64,000 bases of DNA from Aestuariibaculum sp. M13 (GTDB lineage Bacteria > Bacteroidota > Bacteroidia > Flavobacteriales > Flavobacteriaceae), in NCBI RefSeq assembly GCF_024723255.1, contig NZ_JANIAC010000002.1, forward strand, positions 248,001 through 312,000, read 5' to 3'. The stretch's first letter is position 1; each line of letters starts with the position of its first letter. Both the position numbers and the translations under genes were made by a program. Shown here one piece after another: positions 33,848 to 42,137 of the stretch. The notes below the pieces were generated by a model. The model saw only the letters and a program-made list of their open reading frames with translations. It was not told where the DNA came from and did no database searches.

Positions 33848-35659
33848 CTATTTGGTTTTATGTCCAAATCTGTAATTTAAAGAAAATACCACCTTGCTGC
33901 TTGTTTTATCATCAAACGGAATATAAAAATCTTCCTTAAAAATGTACATGATATTAATGCCAAACTGCTCGGTTATTAAGGCTTCTGCCGATATAAAGCT
34001 GGTGTCTAAATTTAATATATAACCGTAACGAAGACTGTAATTATCGCTTATACCAAATCCGGTACCCGCACTTGCTCTGGAGTATAAGGTTGGAAAAGCA
34101 GTAGGGTACATAAATCCGTAATTATAATCGATATCGAAGTATTTTTTAGGTCCAAGACGCACATAAAACTCCGGCAGAATGGTGTAGGTCTTACTGGCAT
34201 CGCCTATGTTACTCTCGTCTATGGTTTCATCTTTATTCATACGGAGATTACCTAGCTGGAAACCGCCGCCTCCACCCAACCACTTACCATCTACTTTGAA
34301 ATACGGATTCACGGCATATATAAAATCAGATTCCTTAATATTTGCTGAAAGATTATGGCTTTTTATAGTTCCGGCCGAAAGATTTGCGCCGTAGGTAATT
34401 CTGCTCTTCTCTTTTTCGGTAACAAACGAATAGCCACCGCCTACAATGCTGTAGGTTTGTTTAAAATACTGACTATCGTAGGTCGTGCCACACTCCCCTG
34501 CCTGCGGATTATAACGTACCTCATTATTGAAATCGCCAAACGAAGCGCCAAGATCTACCCTGTGATACTGTTTAATAACCGGTTTGTGATTCGGGATGGT
34601 TTGAGCAAAAACGTAAACCGGCATGAGTAGTACGATGCTTGTTACCCATCGATAGGCTTTTAAACGCTGGTCGGTGTATAAATAATAAGCTGAAAGTACA
34701 ATAGCGGGTAAAAACTTAATCCAGATAACTGTTAATTCGTAAACAGACAGCAATTCTTTAAAGGTATAGAGTCCCAATGATATTAAGATGATATATATAA
34801 AATCGGCATGCAGAAATGGGGTATTCTGACGCCCTTTTACCAACTCAATTTTCAGATATTTTTCATAAATCAATAATAGTAGCGCAGCTATCAAACTATA
34901 CAAAAGCATGCTCCACTGATACCAGCGTAGTCCAAAATAATACACATTATTAAACTGGGAGCCGTTAGGATCTCTGAAAAACTCAATAAAAAAACGCATG
35001 ACAAAGAACAGCGTTAAGCCTGATAGAATGGCTGTAAAATTTTTACGCCAGTACTTATGGGTTTTGAAAACCATATAACCAATAAGAAATAATGCCAGAC
35101 TTTCGTATAGCTGCACCGGATGCACCGCTAAAGACATCGCCATATGCGGCTCTATAAGTCCTTCTGCCCACTGATTAAAATGAGCATGCGTGCCTACAGG
35201 ATACTTTACTGCCCACAAGGCATGAGTAGGCACACCATAACAACAACCGTTAAACAAACAGCCGAATTTTATAATCCCTAAAGCTATCGGGCCTAACCAC
35301 GCATATAAATCGAGCATAGGACGGTTGAACCCAAAAACACGCTGAGATATAATCAGCCCCATTAAGCCAAATAACAAGCCTCCTACAGCCGAGCGATTGT
35401 TGAATGTTGTTACAGGCGACTGTATAGCTGTTAGCCAGTCCCCGACCGGAATGGTAAACAACCTGGATCCCAATACCGTAAACAGCGAGATGGTGGTTAG
35501 CATGAGTAATACCGAGCGCAAATGATACCCACGTTTAACACTTTTGTAAATCACCATCAGGTAAATAAACACAAAAGCCAATACATAAAACAGTTTGAAG
35601 TAAAACCGAGGATGATCGATAGTCATGTCCATATTTAATGCATTTATTAAATAGGCCAT
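33848..35659 (-). CDS. Lgt-like acyl transferase fused to a beta-barrel-like domain
   Basis: A 603-aa protein in two parts. Residues 1-345 are an Lgt/prolipoprotein diacylglyceryl transferase-like membrane module with about ten helices: F-G-C-L-F-N-G-C-C-Y-G at 132-142, H-P-V-Q-L-Y-E at 180-186, and R222-x3-E226-x2-R229. A hydrophobic stretch then ends V-Y-V-F-A-Q (348-353), resembling a signal peptide with a cleavage site. Residues about 355-603 are strand-rich with alternating aromatics and Gly-rich turns (V-D-L-G-A-S-F-G, G-G-G-Y-S-F-V-T, L-S-A-G-T-I, F-S-L-N-Y-R-F-G-H-K), as in outer-membrane barrels. Inner- and outer-membrane parts in one frame imply processing at about 353 or a gene fusion. 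The family is certain for the first half only. Confidence 0.75.
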   Translation of the reverse strand: MAYLINALNMDMTIDHPRFYFKLFYVLAFVFIYLMVIYKSVKRGYHLRSVLLMLTTISLFTVLGSRLFTIPVGDWLTAIQSPVTTFNNRSAVGGLLFGLMGLIISQRVFGFNRPMLDLYAWLGPIALGIIKFGCLFNGCCYGVPTHALWAVKYPVGTHAHFNQWAEGLIEPHMAMSLAVHPVQLYESLALFLIGYMVFKTHKYWRKNFTAILSGLTLFFVMRFFIEFFRDPNGSQFNNVYYFGLRWYQWSMLLYSLIAALLLLIYEKYLKIELVKGRQNTPFLHADFIYIILISLGLYTFKELLSVYELTVIWIKFLPAIVLSAYYLYTDQRLKAYRWVTSIVLLMPVYVFAQTIPNHKPVIKQYHRVDLGASFGDFNNEVRYNPQAGECGTTYDSQYFKQTYSIVGGGYSFVTEKEKSRITYGANLSAGTIKSHNLSANIKESDFIYAVNPYFKVDGKWLGGGGGFQLGNLRMNKDETIDESNIGDASKTYTILPEFYVRLGPKKYFDIDYNYGFMYPTAFPTLYSRASAGTGFGISDNYSLRYGYILNLDTSFISAEALITEQFGINIMYIFKEDFYIPFDDKTSSKVVFSLNYRFGHKTK

Positions 35660-35792
35660 TTCAAGACCATGTGCTCTTAAAATGAAAAGTAAACAGGTAG
35701 TTGGTTAAAGTCGGCTATTAAATTTAACAAATTATACCGACATATCCTCCTGAAAAACAAAAATTAAAGGATTGTATAATGGTTGTAAATAC

Positions 35793-35821
35793 AAAAAAAA
35801 CAGGCAACCAAAGGTTGCCTG
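35793..35821 (-). terminator. Rho-independent terminator of the dioxygenase-like gene
   Basis: Stem CAGGCAACC (35801-35809) and GGTTGCCTG (35813-35821) with an AAA loop, followed on the minus strand by a T8 run (A8 at 35793-35800). It lies 28 nt past the stop at 35849. Confidence 0.8.
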
Positions 35822-35848
35822 CTTGTTATTCGATTAACAGAGTAAAAA

Positions 35849-36478
35849 CTATTGAGCTAAAATATCAACACCTTTTTTAAGGGTTATGTCTTTAGTGGCT
35901 ACCAGCATGCCGTCTTTCATTTCTAAACGCAACATACTTTTAACCGCTTCGGCTCTGCAGGACAACGTTAACTCTGGAATTAAAGGGTCATCATTAAAGA
36001 AAAACGACGATAATCCCTGTTCTGGTTTTCCAGGTACTTTAACAATCCTGTGAATTTGTTTTAGCTCCTTTTCTCCTAAATATTTACCCGGCATAAAGGT
36101 ATAAAAGGTATATTTTCCATCGGCATCGGTTTTAATCCATGCACGGTGGTGAACATAACGTTTACGGTTACTATCGCGTTTCATAACGTAGTCTCCGTCT
36201 TCATCGGGTTGAAAAATAAATAAAACCACATCTTTAGCAGGCGTTACACCATCACTTTCGTAAATGGTACCGGATATTTTAAGCTTGTTTGGTTTTTCAG
36301 CAAAATCCGGAATGGTATCGGTGTTATTCAGTTGGTGATCCGACAATAAATATATAGGGCTTTCTTTTTTGTAATTAGGTGGTACATCGTCTAAAATACT
36401 TGTTGATTCCTGAGCATAACTCAAAGTACCAGCTAATATGAAACAAGCGATGCGTAATGAAGAATAAAGGGCTTTCAT
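35849..36478 (-). CDS. Intradiol dioxygenase-like exported protein
   Basis: A 209-aa protein with a signal peptide (FILAGTLSYAQE). The core follows the intradiol ring-cleavage dioxygenase fold: S-G-T-I-Y-E-S-D-G-V-T-P-A-K-D-V-V-L-F-I-F-Q-P (68-90), W-I-K-T-D-A-D-G-K-Y-T-F-Y-T-F-M-P-G-K-Y, and I-H-R-I-V-K-V-P-G. True enzymes bind iron through two Tyr and two His; only some of these are clearly retained. It may be a binding protein or a diverged enzyme. A periplasmic location is unusual for catechol cleavage. A strong terminator follows. Confidence 0.7.
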   Translation of the reverse strand: MKALYSSLRIACFILAGTLSYAQESTSILDDVPPNYKKESPIYLLSDHQLNNTDTIPDFAEKPNKLKISGTIYESDGVTPAKDVVLFIFQPDEDGDYVMKRDSNRKRYVHHRAWIKTDADGKYTFYTFMPGKYLGEKELKQIHRIVKVPGKPEQGLSSFFFNDDPLIPELTLSCRAEAVKSMLRLEMKDGMLVATKDITLKKGVDILAQ

Positions 36479-36599
36479 AGTAAGGCTTAAATAAATTATT
36501 GAGATTAAAACTAAATATTTAAACCTATTTGTAATAAAATACTATACGAACGCTTTATTTAAACGATAAACGGTTAGAATACCTTTGAATTTCTGGTAA

Positions 36600-36624
36600 A
36601 AAAAGAGGCTCCCATCGGAGCCTG
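36600..36624 (-). terminator. Rho-independent terminator of the DUF4251 gene
   Basis: Stem AGGCTCC (36606-36612) and GGAGCCT (36617-36623) with a CATC loop. On the minus strand it is followed by CTTTTTTTACC. Seven nt after the stop at 36631. Confidence 0.75.
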
Positions 36625-36630
36625 TATAAC

Positions 36631-37182
36631 TTAGTCTTCTTCCTTTTTGGCAGATACTTTTCCAGTATACTGTATGGGCGTTCTGGTATTTCCTGTAAGG
36701 GTCATGGAACTTTTCATATTAGGAAACAAATCGACAGATACGGTAAAGTTTTCATTATTGCTTTTTGCATCAAAATTAATAGTATAACCACTGTGTTTAT
36801 TTGCTTTAACACGATAGTCTTCCACCAATCCTTTAAACTCAATACTGTTATCGGTACCACCATAGGCAGCCCCCATTCTACGTTCCCCGAAATAAGGTAA
36901 ATAACTGGTAATGCTATCGCCTTCCAGTTTTAAAAAATTAGAATTACCTATTAAATTCACCCCTCCACCGCCGCTTCCTGGCTGCATTAACGGGGAGTTT
37001 AATACCTGCGACATGGCTGCTGTTATTTGAGGGTAAGCCCAATCGGACTCTATATAAAACGTTTTACTGTCTACCAGCTTTTTTAAGGCTTCAATTTCGG
37101 CTGGTGTAGCTGCGGTTTGCGTGCTTCCGCAGGATATAAGTGTAAGTGTGAATAGGCTAAGAACGAATGTAAGAGCTTTCAT
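36631..37182 (-). CDS. DUF4251 family lipoprotein
   Basis: A 183-aa lipoprotein (T-L-I-S-C, Cys18) with the DUF4251 core: F-Y-I-E-S-D-W-A-Y-P-Q, Y-L-P-Y-F-G-E-R-R-M-G-A-A-Y-G-G-T-D-N-S-I-E-F-K-G, and M-T-L-T-G-N-T-R-T-P-I-Q-Y-T-G. The family is Bacteroidetes-specific and of unknown function. The signal and short length suggest periplasmic or outer-membrane attachment. Confidence 0.85.
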   Translation of the reverse strand: MKALTFVLSLFTLTLISCGSTQTAATPAEIEALKKLVDSKTFYIESDWAYPQITAAMSQVLNSPLMQPGSGGGGVNLIGNSNFLKLEGDSITSYLPYFGERRMGAAYGGTDNSIEFKGLVEDYRVKANKHSGYTINFDAKSNNENFTVSVDLFPNMKSSMTLTGNTRTPIQYTGKVSAKKEED

Positions 37183-37261
37183 AATATAACATCTGTTTAA
37201 TTGATATTCTAAATTACAAAAAAAAAGGAATTTTCCCTAACATGATTTCATTCGCCTGTGC

Positions 37262-37292
37262 TTTGCTGGTCGGTATAATTCCTTTACATTAG
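37262..37292 (+). promoter_or_regulatory. Bacteroidetes promoter with almost no leader
   Basis: TTTG (37262-37265) and TACATTAG (37285-37292) are 19 nt apart, the spacing of the Bacteroidetes -33/-7 promoter (TTTG / TAnnTTTG, one mismatch). Transcription would start within a few bases of the ATG at 37300, giving a nearly leaderless mRNA. Confidence 0.55.
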
Positions 37293-37299
37293 CAATACT

Positions 37300-38118
37300 A
37301 TGCATCACAAAACCAAGGAAACACAACTGCAGTATCAGGGTTATGCCAATACACCCCTGCTTTGGAATGATGGGGCGGTATATAATCTGAAACAGCTGGA
37401 ATTTACTCCGGAAACAACAGAGCGATTTACTGAAGTTTTACCTGATACTATGCGTTTGGGAAAACGAGTGGAGCGTTTTGTTAGTCATGAGTTGTCTCAT
37501 GATGCCAGCATTGATATTCTCGCTGAAAACATACAAATACAACAGGATAAATTAACGCTTGGTGAATTAGATGTTTTGTTACTGTATAATAAGCAGCCTG
37601 TACATCTGGAAATTGTGTATAAATTTTACCTGTATGATGCCCGTGTGGGTGCCTCTGAACTGGATCATTGGATTGGTCCTAACCGTAGCGATACATTAGT
37701 AAAAAAACTGGATAAGCTTAAAGATAAACAATTACCACTTTTGTTTAATTCGCATACAATGCCCGTTTTAGAATGTCTGCATTTGACTCCTAACGATATT
37801 CTGCAACGGGTTTGGTTTAAAGCTCAGCTATTCACGCCTTATCAGGATTATGACATAGCGTTTAATTTACTTAATAAAGCCTGTTTAAAAGGCTTTTATA
37901 TCAGACCATACCAACTTAAACTTTTTGTTGATTGTAAATTCAATATACCAAACAAAATCAACTGGTTACAAGAAAAAGAAGTCCATGTTGATTGGTTAAA
38001 TTATAATGCATTTTATGAAGCTGTTAGTGTTATAATAAACAACAAAACATCACCGCTTTGCTGGGTGAAATTCCCCAACGGAAATATTAAAAAGTTTTTT
38101 GTGGTTTGGTGGGATTAA
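37300..38118 (+). CDS. DUF1853 family protein
   Basis: A 272-aa soluble protein with the DUF1853 pattern: Y-Q-G-Y-A-N-T-P-L-L-W at the N-terminus, R-V-E-R-F-V-S-H-E-L, L-T-L-G-E-L-D-V-L-L-L-Y-N-K-Q-P-V-H-L-E-I-V-Y-K-F-Y-L-Y-D, and W-I-G-P-N-R-S-D-T-L-V-K-K-L-D-K-L. The middle resembles a PD-(D/E)xK nuclease core (E-L-D-V, then H-L-E-I-V-Y-K), which would fit a nuclease, but activity is inferred. It may be co-transcribed with the EamA gene 39 nt downstream, though that gene has its own -7 box. Confidence 0.75.
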   Translation: MHHKTKETQLQYQGYANTPLLWNDGAVYNLKQLEFTPETTERFTEVLPDTMRLGKRVERFVSHELSHDASIDILAENIQIQQDKLTLGELDVLLLYNKQPVHLEIVYKFYLYDARVGASELDHWIGPNRSDTLVKKLDKLKDKQLPLLFNSHTMPVLECLHLTPNDILQRVWFKAQLFTPYQDYDIAFNLLNKACLKGFYIRPYQLKLFVDCKFNIPNKINWLQEKEVHVDWLNYNAFYEAVSVIINNKTSPLCWVKFPNGNIKKFFVVWWD

Positions 38119-38144
38119 CACTCGTGTAAAACGCCTTAAAACCT

Positions 38145-38152
38145 TACCTTTG
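38145..38152 (+). promoter_or_regulatory. -7 box TACCTTTG directly before a start codon
   Basis: TACCTTTGC lies five bases before the ATG at 38158. If used as a -7 element it would start transcription at or within a few bases of the start codon. The -33 region is weak. Confidence 0.45.
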
Positions 38153-38157
38153 CGGCC

Positions 38158-39060
38158 ATGTGGATGTATCTTGGGCTGCTTGCAGCATTATTTTTAGGCT
38201 TACATAATTTATGTAAAAAACACGCCGTACAAGGCAATGAAGTATTTCCGGTACTTTTTGGTACCATTCTGGCTGGATTTTTATTATTACTACCCTGGTT
38301 TGTTCTGTCGAAAGTCGACCCTGCTTTAGCAAAAGACATCGGGTTGTACATTACCGATATTCCTTTAGCCAAACATGGTTATATTTTTATAAAGTCGGGC
38401 ATTATGGCGGCTTCATGGATTTTGGCTTATCAGGCACTAAAACATTTACCCATTACCATCGTGACTCCTATTCGTTCGGCTGGTCCGTTTTTCACGTTTA
38501 TTGGTGCTATTTTAATTTATAGAGAACAACCCACATTTACGCAATGGATTGGTTTCTTCCTGATTATTTTTTCGGTGTTTTTATATTCTAAAATCGGAAA
38601 GAAAGAAGGCATACATTTTAAAAGCAACAAATGGATTTTCGCTATCGTTGGTGCTACATTTTTAGGGTCATCAGCCGGATTATATGATAAATTCCTGATT
38701 CAGAATTTAAGTTTAGAGCCTCAAACCTTACAGTTCTGGTTTTGTTTATACACCACATTAATTTTGTTAGGGGTTTTGTGCGTTACCTTTTTTCCGAACG
38801 CTGAAAAACGTAAAGCATTTAAATTCCGGTGGACGATTCCAGCTGTTGGAATCCTGCTGCAAATGGCAGATTACTTCTCGTTTAAGGCATTACAAGACCC
38901 GGATGCATTAATTATGCTGCTTTCAGCTATAAAACGCAGTCAGATTTTAATTGCCGTAGTTATTGGCGGATTAATATTCAGGGAACAAAACAAACGCAAG
39001 AAACTTATTCCGTTGGTAGGTATTATGCTTGGGGTAGCCTTAATACTCTATTCGAAGTAA
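38158..39060 (+). CDS. EamA/DMT superfamily transporter
   Basis: A 300-aa protein with ten hydrophobic helices in two EamA-like halves (A-W-I-L-A-Y-Q-A-L-K-H-L-P-I-T-I-V-T-P-I-R-S-A-G-P-F-F-T-F and L-L-Q-M-A-D-Y-F-S-F-K-A-L at corresponding positions). Such carriers export amino acids or metabolites. It begins five bases after a -7-like TACCTTTG. Two further EamA genes are found at 41-43 kb, which suggests a metabolite-export cluster. Confidence 0.8.
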   Translation: MWMYLGLLAALFLGLHNLCKKHAVQGNEVFPVLFGTILAGFLLLLPWFVLSKVDPALAKDIGLYITDIPLAKHGYIFIKSGIMAASWILAYQALKHLPITIVTPIRSAGPFFTFIGAILIYREQPTFTQWIGFFLIIFSVFLYSKIGKKEGIHFKSNKWIFAIVGATFLGSSAGLYDKFLIQNLSLEPQTLQFWFCLYTTLILLGVLCVTFFPNAEKRKAFKFRWTIPAVGILLQMADYFSFKALQDPDALIMLLSAIKRSQILIAVVIGGLIFREQNKRKKLIPLVGIMLGVALILYSK

Positions 39061-39087
39061 GGATCGCAAAAAACTTAAAGTACTGTT

Positions 39088-39201
39088 TTACTGAGTAATG
39101 CTTTTTTTACTGTGTCTTTGCCCGAAGTGATACCCTATACCTAATCCCAACCCGAAGGTTACAATAAGTATAGTTGAGGAGGTGATAACTAAAGATACCA
39201 T
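39088..39201 (-). CDS. Small single-helix membrane protein (37 aa)
   Basis: The minus-strand ATG at 39201 opens 37 codons: a hydrophobic helix (L-V-I-T-S-S-T-I-L-I-V-T-F-G-L-G-L-G-I-G-Y) followed by a basic tail (H-F-G-Q-R-H-S-K-K-S-I-T-Q), with TAA at 39088-39090. The composition, with Gly-rich helix and cytoplasmic-type basic end, is that of real small membrane proteins. It fills an otherwise empty 293-bp gap. No homology can be checked here, so support is moderate. Confidence 0.45.
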   Translation of the reverse strand: MVSLVITSSTILIVTFGLGLGIGYHFGQRHSKKSITQ

Positions 39202-39353
39202 AATCAAAAAAATTAAAAAGTTAGTAGGTTAAGTCTTCTGTTTAATAGCAAAACAAAAGGGTGTAGATATTAGCAATTTACACTACAATAGTATTGCGTT
39301 TTCGTTAAATATGACAGAAAAATTGGTCTAAAAACATATTCTCTTGACATATG

Positions 39354-39965
39354 TCAAGATTCCATTTCGTTAGCAAAATCAACCTGATGCGCCTTTAAAA
39401 TACGACTAAACGTTTCCGGTCTCATACTTAACATATTAGCTAAAAACTTATGAGGAGCCCGATTTAAAAGAAAAGTATTTCCGTTAGACACAAAATGATC
39501 AAAGCGTCCTTTAGCCGATGGTATTCGAGATAACAGTGTTCTGTTTTCGGCATGAATATAATATTCGATAAGTAATATATTGAAAATCTGAACCATCTCA
39601 GGAAACTTGCTTAAAGCCACTTGAAAATCGTTGTAAGCCAGATATTCCACATAGGTATCTTCCACAGCCTGCATGTTTTCTGAAGCCGGAATATGCTTGA
39701 AAAAACCTGTGATAGAGGTTACTAACTCGTTATCGGTACTTAACCAGGTGGTAATCTCGTTATTCTCAATGTTATGATAACCACGAATCATCCCTTTCTT
39801 TATGAAATATAATTTATCGCATAAAGAACCGCATTCGTTTAATAAAGTTCCTTTTTTATATAAAGCATGTTTGACATGCTGCTGATAAAAAGACTTAAAT
39901 TCATTTGATAAGGGACATATTTTTTCTAAAAAATACAGAGAGAAAGATATTTTTTTGCCATTCAT
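39354..39965 (-). CDS. Crp/Fnr family transcriptional regulator
   Basis: A 203-aa protein with a cyclic-nucleotide-binding-like domain (A-L-Y-K-K-G-T-L-L-N-E-C-G-S-L-C-D-K-L-Y-F-I-K-K-G-M-I-R-G-Y, residues 34-63) and a C-terminal helix-turn-helix (H-K-F-L-A-N-M-L-S-M-R-P-E-T-F-S-R-I-L-K). The helix-turn-helix is shorter than in Crp. No cysteine cluster for Fe-S is present, so it is not Fnr proper. It is an isolated gene. Candidate targets are nearby, but no palindromic Crp sites were found. Confidence 0.8.
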   Translation of the reverse strand: MNGKKISFSLYFLEKICPLSNEFKSFYQQHVKHALYKKGTLLNECGSLCDKLYFIKKGMIRGYHNIENNEITTWLSTDNELVTSITGFFKHIPASENMQAVEDTYVEYLAYNDFQVALSKFPEMVQIFNILLIEYYIHAENRTLLSRIPSAKGRFDHFVSNGNTFLLNRAPHKFLANMLSMRPETFSRILKAHQVDFANEMES

Positions 39966-40162
39966 AATTCAAGGGTAAACTTCAAACCTAAAAGTAGACA
40001 AAAGTCAGTAATAACCAAGCTTAATTAATAAATCTATAGTGATTATAAATTAGATTACCCTGTGACTTTATAACAAAAAAATGGTCCTAATGCGTTAATT
40101 GCAATAGAACCATATACTTATATTAAGAACACCAGAAGATATGTCTATGAATTGATTTAAGC

Positions 40163-41209
40163 TTAATCCAGAATTTTATGGATACTCTGCATCCAGTCAT
40201 CAATTGTAGTGTTATTGGTATTAATGGCTATGTTGCCATTTCCATAAGGCCCGTACTTTTCTTCATCGGTTACAGAGAAGAACCCAACGGTAGGCGTCAA
40301 GGAAGCTGCTGCAAGATGCATCACTCCATTATCGGCTGCAATGAAAATAGCGGTATTATGAAGCACCCCACCCATTTCACGAATGTCCTTACTGTAAAAG
40401 TTAGGTGCTTTAAAATTAACACGTGAGATATTTTCAATAGGTAGCATTTCAATAATATTATACTCCGGAAACTCTTTTAATAAACGTTCGTAAAAAGACT
40501 CCCACCACTCATAAGAATAACATTTGGCACCAGTAGCATTTGTGTAGATGCATATGGTTGGTTTTTTATTTTTAATAATGCCGTCTAAAATGGTTTTTCC
40601 ATTTGCAATTTCGGCATCGTTTAATTTAATATTTAAAGTTGGCAAAGAACGCTCCGGCATAACTACGCCCAGGTTTTTCAAAAAATAACGTAAGTTATAA
40701 ATGGTATATTTTGAAATGTGTCTGTGATCGGGATGTGCTTTTTTTATGTCTTCATTTACATCGCCATACACTTTAAACTTGGCTCTTGAAAGATCGGTTA
40801 ACAAACGTCCTGAAGAAGAATCTTTATCGCCGTTAATCACCAAATCGTAAGATTTCTGTTTTATCGATGCCCAGCTTTTTGCGTATTTATATAAGTTATT
40901 GAAAGGCTTTCTCGGTAACTGAATAATTTTATCAACTTCAGCATAGTTTTCAAACACCGGAAAAGCGACACCTCCTTTTACAAACAAGTCAATTTTACAG
41001 TTCGGAAAGCTTTGAATCACTTCCTGCACAATAGAGGTTAATAATATCTGATTCCCAAGTCTGTGGTTAGGCCTGATGATTAAAACCCGCTTAATATCTT
41101 CCGGATTTAACGAACCATATTCAGGCTCCTTATAAGAACTCCCTACATTTTTAGTAATGCTGTGCATTACCTTTCTTCTAACGTTGTTTACTGCTATTTT
41201 AAATGACAT
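40163..41209 (-). CDS. Glycosyltransferase family 9 protein (heptosyltransferase-like)
   Basis: A 348-aa GT-B enzyme. Residues 38-60 hold the family start (V-L-I-I-R-P-N-H-R-L-G-N-Q-I-L-L-T-S). F-I-A-A-D-N-G-V-M-H-L-A-A-A-S-L-T-P-T-V-G-F-F near 290-312 is the sugar-nucleotide motif D-(N/T)-G-x-x-H-(L/I)-A, the core of ADP-heptose:LPS heptosyltransferases. It would act on lipopolysaccharide core or a related surface glycan. A minus-strand promoter with TTG and TACTTTTG lies just upstream. Confidence 0.85.
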   Translation of the reverse strand: MSFKIAVNNVRRKVMHSITKNVGSSYKEPEYGSLNPEDIKRVLIIRPNHRLGNQILLTSIVQEVIQSFPNCKIDLFVKGGVAFPVFENYAEVDKIIQLPRKPFNNLYKYAKSWASIKQKSYDLVINGDKDSSSGRLLTDLSRAKFKVYGDVNEDIKKAHPDHRHISKYTIYNLRYFLKNLGVVMPERSLPTLNIKLNDAEIANGKTILDGIIKNKKPTICIYTNATGAKCYSYEWWESFYERLLKEFPEYNIIEMLPIENISRVNFKAPNFYSKDIREMGGVLHNTAIFIAADNGVMHLAAASLTPTVGFFSVTDEEKYGPYGNGNIAINTNNTTIDDWMQSIHKILD

Positions 41210-41238
41210 GCGCTACCTCGTTTTTATTTAAAGGCGAA

Positions 41239-41269
41239 CAAAAGTACCAATTTGAATGCTTTAGAACAA
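41239..41269 (-). promoter_or_regulatory. Minus-strand promoter of the GT9 gene
   Basis: On the minus strand TTG (41269-41267) is followed after 20 nt by TACTTTTG (41246-41239), a good -33/-7 pair. It is 30 nt before the GT9 start at 41209. Confidence 0.5.
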
Positions 41270-41291
41270 GAATAAAACCAGTAATGCAGTT

Positions 41292-42137
41292 CTATTTGAT
41301 GTATTTAGATTTGTACCAGACATTTAACACCAAGCCACCAATGATTAATGCTATTCCCACCAAATTCCAAATGGTATACACTTCCTGAAACAACATCACT
41401 CCTATGGTTGCTGTAAAAACCACCTCTATGTATTTTAATGGCGCCACAATATTGGTAGATGCCGACTGAAATGCCTTGGTCATGTAGATCTGACCGATAT
41501 AACCAAAAATACCTAAAGAGAATAAAAAAGGCCATTCTGAAGCTTTAGGCGTTACCCAGTTACCAATAGAAAGTACACCTCCCAAAATAGTTGCTGTTAC
41601 CATAAAATAATTTACGATAACCGCAGGATGTTCACGCTTTCCTATTTTACTGATGATAATATACACCAGGCCACTTAAAACAGCTGCTATGAGTACCAGT
41701 ATTAATCCGTAACTATTGATATGGCTGTCTAACCCTTTTAATACAATAACACCTATAAATGAGACAATGAAGAACAGCCACTGTAAAGGTTTTACCCTTT
41801 CACGAAGTAAAAACACCGCCATAATAGCTGCAAAAATAGGTGCCGTGTATCGTAAAGACACCGCCGTACCAATTGACAGATATTTAACCGACATAAAAAA
41901 CAGCAACATAGATGTTGCACCAACTACAGAACGCGCAATAAGCAAACCATTATGCTTGCCTATAATGGGAATCCTATTTTTTAATAAAAATCCGAAGGTG
42001 AAAAACAATGATCCTAAAGATCGGAAAAATACAATTTGATAACTGTTAACATCTTTTAGATACTTTACCGTAGCGTTCATGCAAGCGAACCCCAGGGTAC
42101 TAATTACCATGTATTTTAATGCTTTTTTAACGTCCAA
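41292..42137 (-). CDS. EamA/DMT superfamily transporter
   Basis: A 281-aa ten-helix protein of the EamA family: L-G-F-A-C-M-N-A-T-V-K-Y-L, L-L-I-A-R-S-V-V-G-A-T-S-M-L-L-F-F, I-G-T-A-V-S-L-R-Y-T-A-P-I-F-A-A, and A-S-T-N-I-V-A-P-L-K-Y. The start is a TTG at 42137 that overlaps the upstream EamA gene by 11 nt; an ATG at 42110 is the alternative and would shorten the first helix. It is coupled to its neighbour, so the two may work as a pair. Confidence 0.8.
   Translation of the reverse strand: MDVKKALKYMVISTLGFACMNATVKYLKDVNSYQIVFFRSLGSLFFTFGFLLKNRIPIIGKHNGLLIARSVVGATSMLLFFMSVKYLSIGTAVSLRYTAPIFAAIMAVFLLRERVKPLQWLFFIVSFIGVIVLKGLDSHINSYGLILVLIAAVLSGLVYIIISKIGKREHPAVIVNYFMVTATILGGVLSIGNWVTPKASEWPFLFSLGIFGYIGQIYMTKAFQSASTNIVAPLKYIEVVFTATIGVMLFQEVYTIWNLVGIALIIGGLVLNVWYKSKYIK

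Noticed and set aside
41305-41535. 76-aa frame inside the EamA gene
   Set aside because: Different-frame shadow on the same strand of a clearly coding transporter.
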